From Gluconobacter sp. Dm-62 (lineage in GTDB: Bacteria > Pseudomonadota > Alphaproteobacteria > Acetobacterales > Acetobacteraceae), in contig NZ_JAERLY010000011.1 of the NCBI RefSeq assembly GCF_018256155.1, positions 1 through 64,000 of the forward strand: a stretch of DNA of 64,000 nucleotides, read 5' to 3'. The position numbers and the translations under genes were made by a program. Below the pieces are notes generated by a model. The model had not been told where the DNA came from. It worked only from the letters and a program-made list of their open reading frames with translations, and did not search any database. Below, in pieces: positions 35,578 through 45,370 of this stretch; position 1 is the first letter of the stretch, and each line of letters opens with the position of its first letter.

Positions 35578-36660
35578 TTGAACATGATTTACGGAAAACC
35601 CCTTCTTCTGGCCGGATGTGCGGTCGTCCTGCTGACAGGTCTGGCCTGGACGGCTGACCGTTTCTTCGTGGGCGATGGCATCCGGCAGGAAACCAACGAC
35701 GCCTACGTCACGGCCGATTTCACGACCGTGGCGCCGAAAGTCTCCGGGCGTATCGACCGCGTGCTGGCCGAGGACAACGAATACGTTCATGCCGGGGAGG
35801 AACTCGCCCATATCGAAGACGATGATTACCGTGCGGCTCTGAATGAAGCACAGGGCGAAGTCTCGGCCGCCAGGGGTGACGTAGACAACCTTCAGGCTTT
35901 GCTTGAACGTCAGGGCTCCATTGTTGATGCGGCGAAATATACCGTACAGTCCGACGAGGCCGCATTGGTCTTCGCACGGCAGAACGCGGCCCGGTATCGC
36001 AACCTGTCGGCAGGTGGTGCGAGCACGATCGAGCAGCAGCAGGGCGCGGAAGCCCGGCAGCTTGAGGCCCTCGCTGCCCTCGCCCGTGACAAAGCGGGAA
36101 CCAGCACGGCTGAACAGCAGATCGCCGTGCTGAAGGCACAGCTTGAAAAGGCTCAGGGTGCGCTTATGAAGGCCCAGAGCGCGGAGCATCAGGCCGAACT
36201 GAACCTGTCCTACTGCACCATCCCCGCCCCCGTGGACGGTGTCGTCGGCGAGCGTGGCGTGCGCGTCGGTGCCTATGTGCATCCGGGCACGGGTCTGCTG
36301 GCGGTCGTGCCGGTTCGCAAGGCCTATGTGCTGGCGAATTTTCAGGAAACGCAGCTAACGAAGGTTCAGACCGGCCAAAGCGCGACGGTCTGGGTTGATA
36401 CGTTCCCGGGCCATCCGCTCAAGGCGCATGTGGACAGTCTGGCGCCCGCGACGGGTGTGGCTTTCGCGGCCATCCAGCCGGATAACGCGACCGGAAACTT
36501 CACGAAGGTCGTCCAGCGCGTCCCGGTCAAGCTGACCTTCGATCCCGGCCAGCCTCTGGCGGAAAAAGTCCGCGTTGGCATGTCCGTGGAAGCGCGGATC
36601 GACACGTCCTCCGCGCTTGAGGGCATCCATTCGCATGATGCGCGGTATCTCTGGAAATGA
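35578..36660 (+). CDS. emrA: EmrA/HlyD-family membrane fusion protein
   Basis: The 360-residue periplasmic adaptor has an N-terminal membrane anchor (residues about 5-22). QETNDAYVTADFTTVAPKVSGRIDRVLAEDNEYVHAGEELAHIEDDDY is the lipoyl-like motif. A coiled-coil hairpin (about 85-205) and the barrel region from YCTIPAPVDGVVGERGVRVGAYVHPG follow. It links the EmrB-type exporter to the NodT-type outer-membrane protein, with which it overlaps by 4 bases. Confidence 0.9.
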   Translation: MNMIYGKPLLLAGCAVVLLTGLAWTADRFFVGDGIRQETNDAYVTADFTTVAPKVSGRIDRVLAEDNEYVHAGEELAHIEDDDYRAALNEAQGEVSAARGDVDNLQALLERQGSIVDAAKYTVQSDEAALVFARQNAARYRNLSAGGASTIEQQQGAEARQLEALAALARDKAGTSTAEQQIAVLKAQLEKAQGALMKAQSAEHQAELNLSYCTIPAPVDGVVGERGVRVGAYVHPGTGLLAVVPVRKAYVLANFQETQLTKVQTGQSATVWVDTFPGHPLKAHVDSLAPATGVAFAAIQPDNATGNFTKVVQRVPVKLTFDPGQPLAEKVRVGMSVEARIDTSSALEGIHSHDARYLWK

Positions 36661-38168
36661 GACCTTCCATGTTCCCGCATTCCCGCTGCCTTCTTCTGGC
36701 GCTGACCGCACTTTCCGCCTGCACGGTAGGTCCGGACTATCATCATCCCGATCCCCATGCGCCCGCGCACTGGCACCAGAGTCTGGCACCAGAGGCCAGC
36801 CATCCGCAGGAAACCTCCGCGATGGATGCACAGTGGTGGCGGATCTATCATGACCCGACGCTAACGGCGTTGGAGGAGGATGTGGCGCAAAACAACCTCG
36901 ATCTGCGCGAGGCTGCCCTGCATTTCACGGAAAGTCAGGCTGAACGCCGGATCGCCAGTGCAGCCCAGATGCCGCATATGGAAGGCGCGGCGTCCTATGC
37001 CCGCGAACGTGCCAGCACGAACGGCATTCTTGGCCTTCTGGGAACCATGCAGCAGGCTGGCCCCGGCGAAATCGCCAGCGGTCAGCAGGGTTTCGGACCG
37101 GCTGCCGCAGACGGCGCAAAGGGCAACCCGTCGTTCAATCTGCCGCAATACGGGCTGAGCGCGTCCTGGGAAGTCGATTTCTGGGGGCATGTGCGCCGTC
37201 AGGTTGAGGCAGCAACAGCGGCCATGCACGAAACGGACGAACTGCGCCGCGATGTGCTGATTTCGCTCATGGCCGAAACTGCGCAGGATTATCTGAACCT
37301 GCGCAATATCCAGACGCAGATTGGCATCACCCAGCAGAGCATCGCCATTGCACAGCATAGCGTGAAGCTGACGGAGCTTCGGTTCGCACAGGGCACGGCA
37401 ACGAAGCTCGATGTCGCCTATTCCCGCGGACAGATGCATGGCTTCGAAGCGCGCCTTCCGGTCCTGAAAAGTCAGGAAGTGCATCTCGTGAACGCGCTGA
37501 GCTTCCTCATCGCGCGGGAGCCGGGCGCGTTGAAGGACAGGCTTGGCTCGGCGCAGACAATCCCGCCCGTCCCTGCGGATATTCCAGTTGGCCTGCCCTC
37601 CGAACTGGCGGAGCGTCGCCCGGATGTGCGGGCGGCCGAAGACCATCTTCATGCCGCAACAGCCAGCATCGGCGTGGCCGTCGCGGACTTTTTCCCGCGC
37701 GTAACGCTCTCGGGCAGCCTCGATATTCAGGCATTGCAGTTCAGCGGGCTGGGATCATGGGCATCCCGGCAGTACGGGTTCGGCCCAACGATGACACTGC
37801 CGTTGTTCGAGGGCGGGCGTCTGACCGGGCAGCTTCATCTGCGGCGGGCGCAGCAGAAGGAAGCGGCGATTGCGTTGCAGCGCACGCTTCTGAAAGCCTG
37901 GGAAGAAGTTGATGACTCCATGGCGGATCTGAGCGCCGCGCAGGAGCGCCGGAACCGGCTGGAAGAGACAGTTTCGGAAGACGAAACCGCCGTCCATATC
38001 GCGCAGCTTCAGTACAGTCAGGGTTCGGGAGACTTCCTCAACGTCCTGACGACCCAGAACGCTCTTCTGGCGAGCCGGAGCGCACTGGCTGAGTCGAGCG
38101 CCAACGTCTCGATCTCCGTTGCCCATCTGTACCGGGCGCTGGGAGGCGGCTGGCCGCAGAAATCCTGA
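36657..38168 (+). CDS. NodT-family outer-membrane efflux lipoprotein
   Basis: The 503-residue TolC-like protein has a lipoprotein signal with lipobox LSAC near residues 19-22. CTVGPDYHHPDP follows, the usual NodT/OprM mature start. WWRIYHDPTLTALEEDVAQNNLDL, WEVDFWGHVRRQVEAA, LPSELAERRPDVRAAE and PLFEGGRLTGQLHLRRAQ are family landmarks. It closes the emrB-emrA operon as outer-membrane channel. Confidence 0.9.
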   Translation: MRPSMFPHSRCLLLALTALSACTVGPDYHHPDPHAPAHWHQSLAPEASHPQETSAMDAQWWRIYHDPTLTALEEDVAQNNLDLREAALHFTESQAERRIASAAQMPHMEGAASYARERASTNGILGLLGTMQQAGPGEIASGQQGFGPAAADGAKGNPSFNLPQYGLSASWEVDFWGHVRRQVEAATAAMHETDELRRDVLISLMAETAQDYLNLRNIQTQIGITQQSIAIAQHSVKLTELRFAQGTATKLDVAYSRGQMHGFEARLPVLKSQEVHLVNALSFLIAREPGALKDRLGSAQTIPPVPADIPVGLPSELAERRPDVRAAEDHLHAATASIGVAVADFFPRVTLSGSLDIQALQFSGLGSWASRQYGFGPTMTLPLFEGGRLTGQLHLRRAQQKEAAIALQRTLLKAWEEVDDSMADLSAAQERRNRLEETVSEDETAVHIAQLQYSQGSGDFLNVLTTQNALLASRSALAESSANVSISVAHLYRALGGGWPQKS

Positions 38169-38192
38169 CGTCCATTCACCTCGGAGCCGTTC

Positions 38193-39095
38193 TCAGCCGC
38201 CATTCAGGGCGGTGTTGAGGACGGCGGCCAGACGCACGCCGGCCTGTTCCAGACGCAGTTCCATGATCGGCCATGTCAGTTCAGTATAGGCCTTGCCGAC
38301 ATCCGCGCCCTTGTTGGCCGGAAGCGCGCCATAGGCCACGCTGCGGGCCAGTGAATGGCTTTCGTCGGCCCAGTCGACGGTCGCGTTGTAAACATCGCCG
38401 CCGTCCAGATCCTGCACCCAGTATTTCGTCTCGTCCGGCGTAATCAGGGCGCCCAGACGGTCGGCTTCCTGCTTCGCGCGGGACGCGTCAATGCTGTAGA
38501 ACGGACCGACATGCAGGTCCGCCTCATGGTCGATCACGCCCTCATCCCACAGGGAATGAAGATTCATGTGGCCATTGGCATTATCGCCGAAATAGGTCAA
38601 GCGGATCGCATTGCCGCCCATGTCCTTATTCCGCTCGGCAGCGTGCAGCGGCTGATGGATATCGCCCATCAGATGCACCACCCATTTCAGAGCCACCAGA
38701 CGGTCCTGCGAGGAGGCATGCGTGTCCGCAAGGATCTTGATTTCCTCGGGCAGCTTTTCGACGACGCAGGCATGGTCAGGGCAGTCGCGGGCCTGATCGT
38801 AAGCCGGATGTGACACATCGATATCGACGTAGTGCCATTTCAGCGTCTCGGGCGCGCCACCCTTTTTCTTGGGCACATGGCCGATCGTATCGGGCCAGGA
38901 CGCGACCTGATCAAGAGTCTGATGCTTCTCAAGCGCAAGCAGAGCAGTCGCAGCCTTCTGGGCCTGAGGCGTCAGGCGTTCCTGCGCAATATCCGCGACG
39001 ATCGCGTGGCCATAAGGCCCCCAGGCGAGCGCGCTGGAAGAAAAGGCAATCGTACCGGCCCCGATCAGGGACGCACAGAGAAGGCGAAAATGCAT
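38193..39095 (-). CDS. Exported S1/P1-type nuclease
   Basis: The product is a zinc-dependent S1/P1 nuclease of about 300 residues. A signal peptide ends in SSSALA, so the mature protein begins WGPYGHAIVADIAQ, where the N-terminal Trp and His bind zinc. Other ligands lie in HYVDIDV, VVHLMGDIHQPLHAAERNKDMGGN and NLHSLWDEGVID. It probably degrades single-stranded nucleic acid in the periplasm or outside the cell. The start at 39095 gives the cleaner signal peptide; 39113 is the alternative. It converges on the efflux operon, 24 bases away. Confidence 0.9.
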   Translation of the reverse strand: MHFRLLCASLIGAGTIAFSSSALAWGPYGHAIVADIAQERLTPQAQKAATALLALEKHQTLDQVASWPDTIGHVPKKKGGAPETLKWHYVDIDVSHPAYDQARDCPDHACVVEKLPEEIKILADTHASSQDRLVALKWVVHLMGDIHQPLHAAERNKDMGGNAIRLTYFGDNANGHMNLHSLWDEGVIDHEADLHVGPFYSIDASRAKQEADRLGALITPDETKYWVQDLDGGDVYNATVDWADESHSLARSVAYGALPANKGADVGKAYTELTWPIMELRLEQAGVRLAAVLNTALNGG

Positions 39096-39113
39096 AGGAA
39101 CTCGACTGTCCAT

Positions 39114-39635
39114 TTCTACTGATGATGCTACCCCTGTTTCTCACCCTTTCGAGAGCATCACAAGGCATTCCACAGCACCAATTTGCTCGGCCCCACAGCA
39201 TATCTTTCCATCCAAAGCAGGTACACCAGCCTTATAAAAGAAGTCTAAAACTGCATTTTATAACTTTTTATTGCCAGATCAGGAATTTAGTCCAAAAATC
39301 GGAATTTTTTTCTCGACAGAGAAATAAAACATAAATTTTATTTATATAAAAATACTAAATACCAGATATATGCGTTATATATATTTAATATTTATCAAAT
39401 TCTACTTCCTGTAGACAATAATGAAACCCAGATTAACAGCATATATCATTAATATCCACATTAAGCGCCCCAGATACCAATCCAACTAATAAAAACCGTA
39501 TGTCATAAATTTTACCGTCAATTACATCCAACCCTTATTGCGGTTATTGATTTCGAAAAATATCATCCGCGGTAGAGAAAATAAAAATATACCGTTTTCT
39601 TATTTTCACTTAATTTTTATTTTGGAGGCTTCTGG
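39114..39635. other. AT-rich upstream region of the lactate permease gene
   Basis: This 520-base stretch holds no convincing gene. From about 39240 to 39620 it is strikingly AT-rich (runs such as TTTATATAAAAATACTAAAT and TTATATATATTTAATATTTATC) inside otherwise GC-rich sequence. It ends in a strong GGAGG site before the permease ATG. It may be a silenced or nucleoid-protein-bound promoter, a long 5' leader, or the edge of transferred DNA. Confidence 0.6.
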
Positions 39636-41282
39636 ATGTCGTCCTGGGTACAGGTTTACGATCCCATAGGGAATATCTGGATTTCCGGCGCGGTCGCTCT
39701 CATTCCAATCCTGTTTTTCTTCTTTGCCCTTCTATACCTGCACATGAAGGGACATATCGCCTGCACAATTACTGTGGGAATTACTTTTGCGCTTGCCGTC
39801 CTGTTTTATGGCATGCCGTTCTTCATGGCCTTAGCGGCATGTCTGTACGGTTTTGCTTACGGATTATGGCCCATCTCGTGGATCATCATCGGTGCGGTCT
39901 TTCTCTATAAAGTCTCCGTCCGGACGGGACAGTTTGATATCATCCGCCATTCCATTTCCACGGTCTCTGAAGACCAGCGCATCCAGCTCCTTCTGGTCGC
40001 ATTTGCGTTCGGGGCCTTTCTGGAAGGCGCCGCTGGATTTGGTGCACCTGTCGCCATCACAACAGCGTTGCTCGTCGGGCTCGGTTTTCCGCCGATTTAT
40101 GCAGCAGGACTGTGCCTGATCGCCAATGCAGCACCGGGCGCTTTTGGCGCCATGGGCATTCCCGTAATCGTTGGTGCACAGGTGATAGGAGCCGAACCCT
40201 ATGCGGTTGGCCGACTGGTCGTGATGCAACTGCTCATAATCGGAATCCTCATTCCGTTCTGGCTGGTCGCCGTCGTGGACGGGATGAGAGGCATTCGCGA
40301 GACATGGCCTGTCATCCTCGTTACGGGGGCCACTTTCGCCCTTACGCAGTCCCTGACTGCGCTACTGATCGGGCCGGAACTGCCTGATATCATTGCACCG
40401 CTGGTCACAATGGTCGCAATTCCGGTTTTTCTGCGCATCTGGAAGCCCAGCCGGATTTTCCGCTTCGATACGGGTGATACACCTGCTGATGCCGTTGTGG
40501 AGAAAACATCTTATACGGCCCCCCAGATCCTGCGTGCCTGGTCGCCTTTCATCATTCTCACGGCGTTTGTCGCCATCTGGAGCATCAAGCCTTTTAAGGC
40601 GCTTTTTTCGGCCGGTGGACCACTGGACTGGACGGTGCTCGTTCTCCGTTTTCCGGGACTGCATAACCTCGTCCTCAAAAGTGCTCCGATTGTTTCCAGC
40701 CCGACCCCCTATGCCGCCATCTTCAAGCTGGATTTTATTTCCTCAGTGGGCACAGCCATTCTGCTTGCTGGCGTGATGTCCGTTCTGTTTCTGAAAATGC
40801 GCCCAAAGGACGCTTTTGCGACTTTCCGTGATACGTTGCGAGAGCTGAAAACGCCTATCTATGCCATTGGCATGGTGCTGGCCTTTGCATTCCTCGCCAA
40901 CTACTCGGGCCTGTCGACGACGCTGGCTCTGGTGCTGGCCATGACCAAGGGCGCGTTCACATTCTTCGCGCCTTTGCTCGGCTGGCTCGGTGTTTTCCTG
41001 ACAGGCTCCGACACCTCATCAAATGCCTTGTTCGGCGGACTTCAGGCTGCAACAGGACGTCAGATTGGCGTTAGCGGTGAACTTCTGGTCGCGGCAAATA
41101 CGGTTGGTGGCGCTGTGGGGAAAATGATTTCTCCGCAGTCCATTGCCGTAGCCTCTGCTGCAGTCGGACTGGTCGGACAGGAAGGCGTATTGCTCAAATT
41201 CACACTGAAATGCAGCATCGTGCTGGCGGTTCTCGTCGGGCTGATCACCACCGCACTGGTTTTTCTGGGCGTCGGCACATAA
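39636..41282 (+). CDS. lldP: L-lactate permease (LctP family)
   Basis: The 548-residue inner-membrane transporter has about 13-14 hydrophobic segments. Family landmarks are [60 protein letters not shown] and [16 protein letters not shown]. LctP proteins import lactate and sometimes glycolate by proton symport. No lactate dehydrogenase is adjacent. The neighbouring operon encodes a sugar-alcohol dehydrogenase, so the exact substrate is open. A strong hairpin follows the stop. Confidence 0.9.
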   Translation: MSSWVQVYDPIGNIWISGAVALIPILFFFFALLYLHMKGHIACTITVGITFALAVLFYGMPFFMALAACLYGFAYGLWPISWIIIGAVFLYKVSVRTGQFDIIRHSISTVSEDQRIQLLLVAFAFGAFLEGAAGFGAPVAITTALLVGLGFPPIYAAGLCLIANAAPGAFGAMGIPVIVGAQVIGAEPYAVGRLVVMQLLIIGILIPFWLVAVVDGMRGIRETWPVILVTGATFALTQSLTALLIGPELPDIIAPLVTMVAIPVFLRIWKPSRIFRFDTGDTPADAVVEKTSYTAPQILRAWSPFIILTAFVAIWSIKPFKALFSAGGPLDWTVLVLRFPGLHNLVLKSAPIVSSPTPYAAIFKLDFISSVGTAILLAGVMSVLFLKMRPKDAFATFRDTLRELKTPIYAIGMVLAFAFLANYSGLSTTLALVLAMTKGAFTFFAPLLGWLGVFLTGSDTSSNALFGGLQAATGRQIGVSGELLVAANTVGGAVGKMISPQSIAVASAAVGLVGQEGVLLKFTLKCSIVLAVLVGLITTALVFLGVGT

Positions 41283-41308
41283 ACGTCGTCGTCTGATGGC
41301 AGTACCTA

Positions 41309-41334
41309 GGGGCGCGGAAACACATCCGCGCCCC
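41309..41334 (+). terminator. Terminator after the lactate permease
   Basis: A perfect 10-bp GC-rich stem (GGGGCGCGGA / TCCGCGCCCC) with loop AACACA begins 26 bases after the permease stop. The tract after it (TGTTCC) is only weakly T-rich. Confidence 0.7.
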
Positions 41335-41705
41335 TGTTCCATCTTACTGGACCTTAAAAGTACCCTATTTCCCTCTCGAGAAAACCAGTTGCGAAGAATT
41401 CGCAATATCTGAAGAGGACGCAGGAGTGACGAACTTCCGAATCCGATCACGTTGCAAAGGAGAGTGGCAGTAAAGGGCCCGGGAAATGTCTGTCAGTCTT
41501 TGGGAACCACAATAAGATAACGGACGTTTCTGTTAGTTATCCTTCTCACGCAACTTATCTGGCTTGTCTTTTTGCCGGATTATTTCCGGATAATTGGCCG
41601 TTCACGGTTGCATGATCAGGCTGTCTCTGTAGGCTGCGGACCTCTCAAGGTGTCAGGATCACGGTCCCGTCATCAATCTCGAGTGTATGCGAAGAGTGAT
41701 CCTAC
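41335..41705. other. Upstream region of the sorbitol-dehydrogenase-like operon
   Basis: About 370 bases without a gene. It contains a short perfect inverted repeat TTGCGAA-GAA-TTCGCAA at 41389-41405, a spaced GATAAC/GTTATC pair, and two CCGGATTA-like direct repeats near 41576-41595. These may be regulator sites. No clear promoter could be read by eye. Confidence 0.4.
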
Positions 41706-42323
41706 ATGACGAAAGATCGTCACTGCCCTCTTGTTGACCTCCATGTTTCCTCCCCCAATGCCATGCGTCTGAACCGGCTGATGCGGATGTCGCGTCGCGA
41801 TACGCTGATGACGGGCATGGCTGGCATGGGCATTATGGCGGCTGGAAGTGTCGTGGCCGCGGAGCCTTCAACCGGCGCCGCCCCTGAACTTGAACGCTTC
41901 ATGAAGCTCTCCTCGCGCCTCACGGACCGCCCTTCCCTCGACCCGCGGATCGGCAAGGCGCTGTATGAGCGCATTCTCCAGTCCGGCCCGGAGCGCAAGG
42001 CGCAGCTTTCAAAGCTTGCTGATCTTCTGGAAGGCGGGACTTACGAAAACGCCTCCGCGTTCGCCAAGGCTGCCGAACAGGCCGACCCCGCGCTCAAGGA
42101 CGTTATTCATGACCTCATGACCGGCTGGTATCGCGGTGTCGCGGACGGCAAGGTCGTGGTCTATCGCTCCGCCCTGATGTTCGACGTCACCAAGGACGCG
42201 ATTTATCCCAAGACCTATGCCGCAGGCGGCCCGTTCTACTGGACGACGCAGCCGCCCGATGTCGACAAGCCGACCGGCGCCCCTGCGCTTTCGCCGTCCA
42301 AGTTCGACGTGGAACCTACCTGA
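41706..42323 (+). CDS. sldS: FAD-dependent D-sorbitol dehydrogenase small subunit (TAT-exported)
   Basis: The 205-residue product has a twin-arginine signal (MSRRDTLMTGMAGMGIMAAGS) beginning near residue 28. ATGs at 41763, 41781 or 41787 are therefore alternatives to 41706. The mature part is the small-subunit family of membrane FAD sorbitol/gluconate dehydrogenases, including LMTGWYRGVADGKVVVYRSALMFD. The subunit guides the cofactor-loaded large subunit across the membrane. The S-L-C order matches the sorbitol enzyme; fructose dehydrogenase operons run S-C-L. The substrate is inferred. Confidence 0.82.
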   Translation: MTKDRHCPLVDLHVSSPNAMRLNRLMRMSRRDTLMTGMAGMGIMAAGSVVAAEPSTGAAPELERFMKLSSRLTDRPSLDPRIGKALYERILQSGPERKAQLSKLADLLEGGTYENASAFAKAAEQADPALKDVIHDLMTGWYRGVADGKVVVYRSALMFDVTKDAIYPKTYAAGGPFYWTTQPPDVDKPTGAPALSPSKFDVEPT

Positions 42324-42343
42324 GAGCGGGAACAGCATCTCCT

Positions 42344-43981
42344 ATGTCTTCTGATCAGAATCTTTCCGCCGATGTCGTGATCGTCGGGTCCGGTGTGGCT
42401 GGCAGTTCCATTGCGAACGAACTGGCCCGCGCCGGCATTTCCGTCATCGTGCTGGAGGCCGGACCGCGTGTGGACCGGCAGCATTTCGTCGATAATTTCC
42501 GCAATCTGGAAAACAAGCCCTCCTATCAGGGCCCCTTCCCGTCCACACCCTGGGCCGAGCATCCGCCCAACCAGATCACGCCGAACAAATACCTGCATAC
42601 GAGCGGCCCGAACGCGGAAGCCTATCAGCAGGTTTATCTGCGGATGATGGGTGGTACGACCTGGCACTGGGCTGGCTGTGCGTGGCGTTATCTTCCGTCC
42701 GATTTCGAGCTCAAGACCCGCTATGGTCAGGGCCGTGACTGGGCGCTGAAATACGACGACCTCGAGCCATTTTACTATCAGGCCGAAGTCATGATGGGCG
42801 TATGCGGTCCGGACCCGAAGGTCGAGGATCTGGGTTCGCCGCGCAAACAGCCCTACCCGATGGAAGCTCTACCGATTTCCTATGCGGCCCAGCAGTTTCG
42901 CAAGCTCATCAATGAAAAGACGCCCTACCGCGTCGTGCATGAGCCGCAGGCCCGGAACACGAAGCCTTACGACGGCCGTCCGACCTGCGAAGGGCACAAC
43001 AACTGCATGCCGATCTGCCCGATCGGGGCGATGTATAACGGTGGCTATTCCGTCTATCACGCCGAGGCGGCTGGCGCGAAGTTTATCCCGAACGCAGTCG
43101 TCTACAAGATTGAGCGGGACAGCGCGAATAAGAAGGTGACGGCCGTTCACTATTACGATCCGGACAAGGGATCGCATCGTGTGACGGGCAAGTACTTTGT
43201 GGTTGCCGCCCACTGCATCGAGACGGCCAAACTGCTGCTGCTTTCGGCAGACGAACAGAGCCCCGACGGTGTCGCCAACAGCTCGGGCCATGTCGGCCGG
43301 AACATGATGGACCATACCGGCGTGCAGGTGACGTTCATCAGCGGCGACAAGGCCCTGTGGCCCGGACGCGGTCCGCTTGAGACGAACGTGATCGACAATT
43401 TCCGCGATGGCGACTGGCGTGGCGATCGTGGCGCGTATCTCGTGCACATGGTCGATGACAACCAGGTCGATTTTGCAACACAGCTTGCGATTTCTAAGGG
43501 TTATGTCGGCAAGGATCTGGAAGACCAGATCCGCTATCTGGCGTCCCACACGGTCCGTCTGTTCAGCCATAACGAGGCCCTGCCCGATCCGGACAACCGC
43601 CTGACGCTAAGCACGACGCACAAGGATGCGCTCGGGATTCCTCATCCCGATGTCTATTACAAGCTGCCGGAATATACCGTCCGCAGCTGTGAACATACGC
43701 GTGGGCTGTTCAAGAACCTTATCGGCCTGATGAACGGTACGGACGAGCAGTGGACGCCGGGTTACTTCCCGCAGGATCACCCCTCGGGCAGCACCATCAT
43801 GGGTGTGGACCCCAAGGATTCCGTGGTGGACGGCCATTGCCGGGCGCATGACCACGAGAACCTGTTCATCGCGAGTTCCTCCGTGTTCTCCACGGTCGGA
43901 ACCGGGAACATCACCCTCACCGTCGCAGCCCTTGCGCTTCGTGTTGCCGATACGCTGAAAAAAGAACTGCTCCATGCCTGA
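42344..43981 (+). CDS. sldL: FAD-dependent D-sorbitol dehydrogenase large subunit (GMC flavoprotein)
   Basis: The 545-residue GMC oxidoreductase has the FAD-binding VVIVGSGVAGSSIANELARAG at residues about 11-31, GGTTWHWAGCAWRYLP, and late catalytic-region HPSGSTIMGVDP. CEGHNNCMPICPIGAMYNG (CxxxxxCxxxC) resembles the 3Fe-4S cluster segment of fructose dehydrogenase. No signal peptide is present, so it is presumably exported bound to the TAT small subunit. It oxidises a polyol at the periplasmic face, most likely D-sorbitol to L-sorbose, passing electrons to the cytochrome encoded next. Confidence 0.85.
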   Translation: MSSDQNLSADVVIVGSGVAGSSIANELARAGISVIVLEAGPRVDRQHFVDNFRNLENKPSYQGPFPSTPWAEHPPNQITPNKYLHTSGPNAEAYQQVYLRMMGGTTWHWAGCAWRYLPSDFELKTRYGQGRDWALKYDDLEPFYYQAEVMMGVCGPDPKVEDLGSPRKQPYPMEALPISYAAQQFRKLINEKTPYRVVHEPQARNTKPYDGRPTCEGHNNCMPICPIGAMYNGGYSVYHAEAAGAKFIPNAVVYKIERDSANKKVTAVHYYDPDKGSHRVTGKYFVVAAHCIETAKLLLLSADEQSPDGVANSSGHVGRNMMDHTGVQVTFISGDKALWPGRGPLETNVIDNFRDGDWRGDRGAYLVHMVDDNQVDFATQLAISKGYVGKDLEDQIRYLASHTVRLFSHNEALPDPDNRLTLSTTHKDALGIPHPDVYYKLPEYTVRSCEHTRGLFKNLIGLMNGTDEQWTPGYFPQDHPSGSTIMGVDPKDSVVDGHCRAHDHENLFIASSSVFSTVGTGNITLTVAALALRVADTLKKELLHA

Positions 43982-45290
43982 TTTCAAAACCGTTTTCTGG
44001 TCTTTCCTCGTTGGTGGAACGGTTCTGAGCGGACTGTCTGCCCCTGCTGCGCGGGCGGCGGATGTGGATCAGGATGTCATGAACCGTGGCGCCTATCTCG
44101 CCACGGCGGCGGACTGCATCGCCTGTCACACCAAGCTGGGTGGCACGCCGTTCGCCGGTGGTCTGAAGATCGCCACACCCATGGGCGACATCATTTCCAC
44201 AAACATCACGCCCGATGCCGATCACGGGATCGGCAAATACTCGGAGCATGATTTCGAGCAGGCGCTCCGCAAGGGCAAGCGCCGTGATGGCGAAAACTTG
44301 TATCCCGTGATGCCGTATGTCTCCTATGCGGGCATGACGGATCAGGACATTCACGCGCTGTATGTCTGGTTCATGAACGGGGTCAAACCTGTTGCGGAAA
44401 CACCGCCCGCAACCCAGCTCAGCTTTCCCAGCAATATCCGCCTGACCCTGTCGGGATGGAACATGCTGGCGGGCAGCGAGAAGCAGGAGACCGGCGATTC
44501 TGCGACCTATGATCCGCTGCGACGCGGCAAATATCTCGCGACGGCCCTCGAGCATTGCGGAACGTGCCATACGCCGCGCAACGTGATGCTGATGGAGAAG
44601 TCCGACGAGTTCCTGGCCGGAAGCCCGCTTTCAGGCTGGTACGCGCCGAACATCACGCCGAGCAAGACGGGCGGTATCGGGGACTGGAGCGAAGACGATA
44701 TCGTCCAGTATCTGCGCACCGGTCGGGTCAAGGGCAGAAGCCAGGCGGCCGGTCCGATGGGAGAGGCTGTCGAGCACAGCACGAGCCACCTGACGGATGC
44801 GGATCTGCATGCGCTGGCGGCTTTCATCCGGCAGATCAAGCCGATGGACGATGCCACCGACCATCAGCCGCGTGATGGTTTTGGCAAGGCGAACGACATT
44901 CCTGATCTGCGTTCAGGTGAGCTGACCCGGATCGACAACCTGTCGCAGAAGGCTCCGGAAAACCTGTTCGATGCCAATTGTGCCGCCTGTCATGGGCAGA
45001 ACGGCGCGGGAACCGTCGATCAGTATGCACCGTCGCTTTACAAAAACTCCGTTGTCGGAGCAGGACGTCCGGACAATCTGATCATGACGATCCTGACAGG
45101 CGTGAACCGCAAGACGGCGGATGGCCATGCCAGCATGCCGGCTTTCGGCAGCACCGCAGATGTGCAGCGTCTGGACGATGCGGAAGTCGCCAGCCTCGTG
45201 AATTATGTCAGCAAGACATTCGGCAGCGGCACCTATACCGTGACCGCCGATCAGGTCGCGCAGGTTCGCAAGGATCATACGCCGCACTAA
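43974..45290 (+). CDS. sldC: FAD-dependent D-sorbitol dehydrogenase cytochrome c subunit (tri-haem)
   Basis: The 438-residue product has a Sec signal peptide (cleavage after ARA, residue 28) and three CxxCH haem sites. These are CIACH at residues 48-52, CGTCH in EHCGTCHTPRN and CAACH in NCAACHGQNG. This is the membrane-anchoring subunit that sends electrons to ubiquinone. It overlaps sldL by 8 bases. Downstream lies a bidirectional terminator. Confidence 0.88.
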   Translation: MPDFKTVFWSFLVGGTVLSGLSAPAARAADVDQDVMNRGAYLATAADCIACHTKLGGTPFAGGLKIATPMGDIISTNITPDADHGIGKYSEHDFEQALRKGKRRDGENLYPVMPYVSYAGMTDQDIHALYVWFMNGVKPVAETPPATQLSFPSNIRLTLSGWNMLAGSEKQETGDSATYDPLRRGKYLATALEHCGTCHTPRNVMLMEKSDEFLAGSPLSGWYAPNITPSKTGGIGDWSEDDIVQYLRTGRVKGRSQAAGPMGEAVEHSTSHLTDADLHALAAFIRQIKPMDDATDHQPRDGFGKANDIPDLRSGELTRIDNLSQKAPENLFDANCAACHGQNGAGTVDQYAPSLYKNSVVGAGRPDNLIMTILTGVNRKTADGHASMPAFGSTADVQRLDDAEVASLVNYVSKTFGSGTYTVTADQVAQVRKDHTPH

Positions 45291-45314
45291 TCTTCATCAG
45301 ACACAGGCCATAAT

Positions 45315-45353
45315 AAAAAGGGGGAGACGGCTCAGGCCCATCTTCCCTTTTTT
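45315..45353. terminator. Bidirectional terminator after sldC
   Basis: AAAAAGGG-GGAGA and TCTTCCCTTTTTT form an imperfect stem with A and T runs on either side. It lies between the sldC stop and the convergent small membrane-protein gene, so it can end both transcripts. Confidence 0.65.
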
Positions 45354-45370
45354 ACTGTCAGCGTCCAGGA

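Noticed and set aside
35407-36282. A 291-residue minus-strand frame opposite emrA
   Set aside because: It overlaps the well-supported adaptor gene and part of emrB and has no recognisable features.
41389-41405. TTGCGAA-GAA-TTCGCAA repeat before sldS as a defined operator
   Set aside because: Seven-base arms are not rare enough, it is 300 bases from the start codon, and no regulator gene is adjacent; it is kept only as a note in the intergenic entry.
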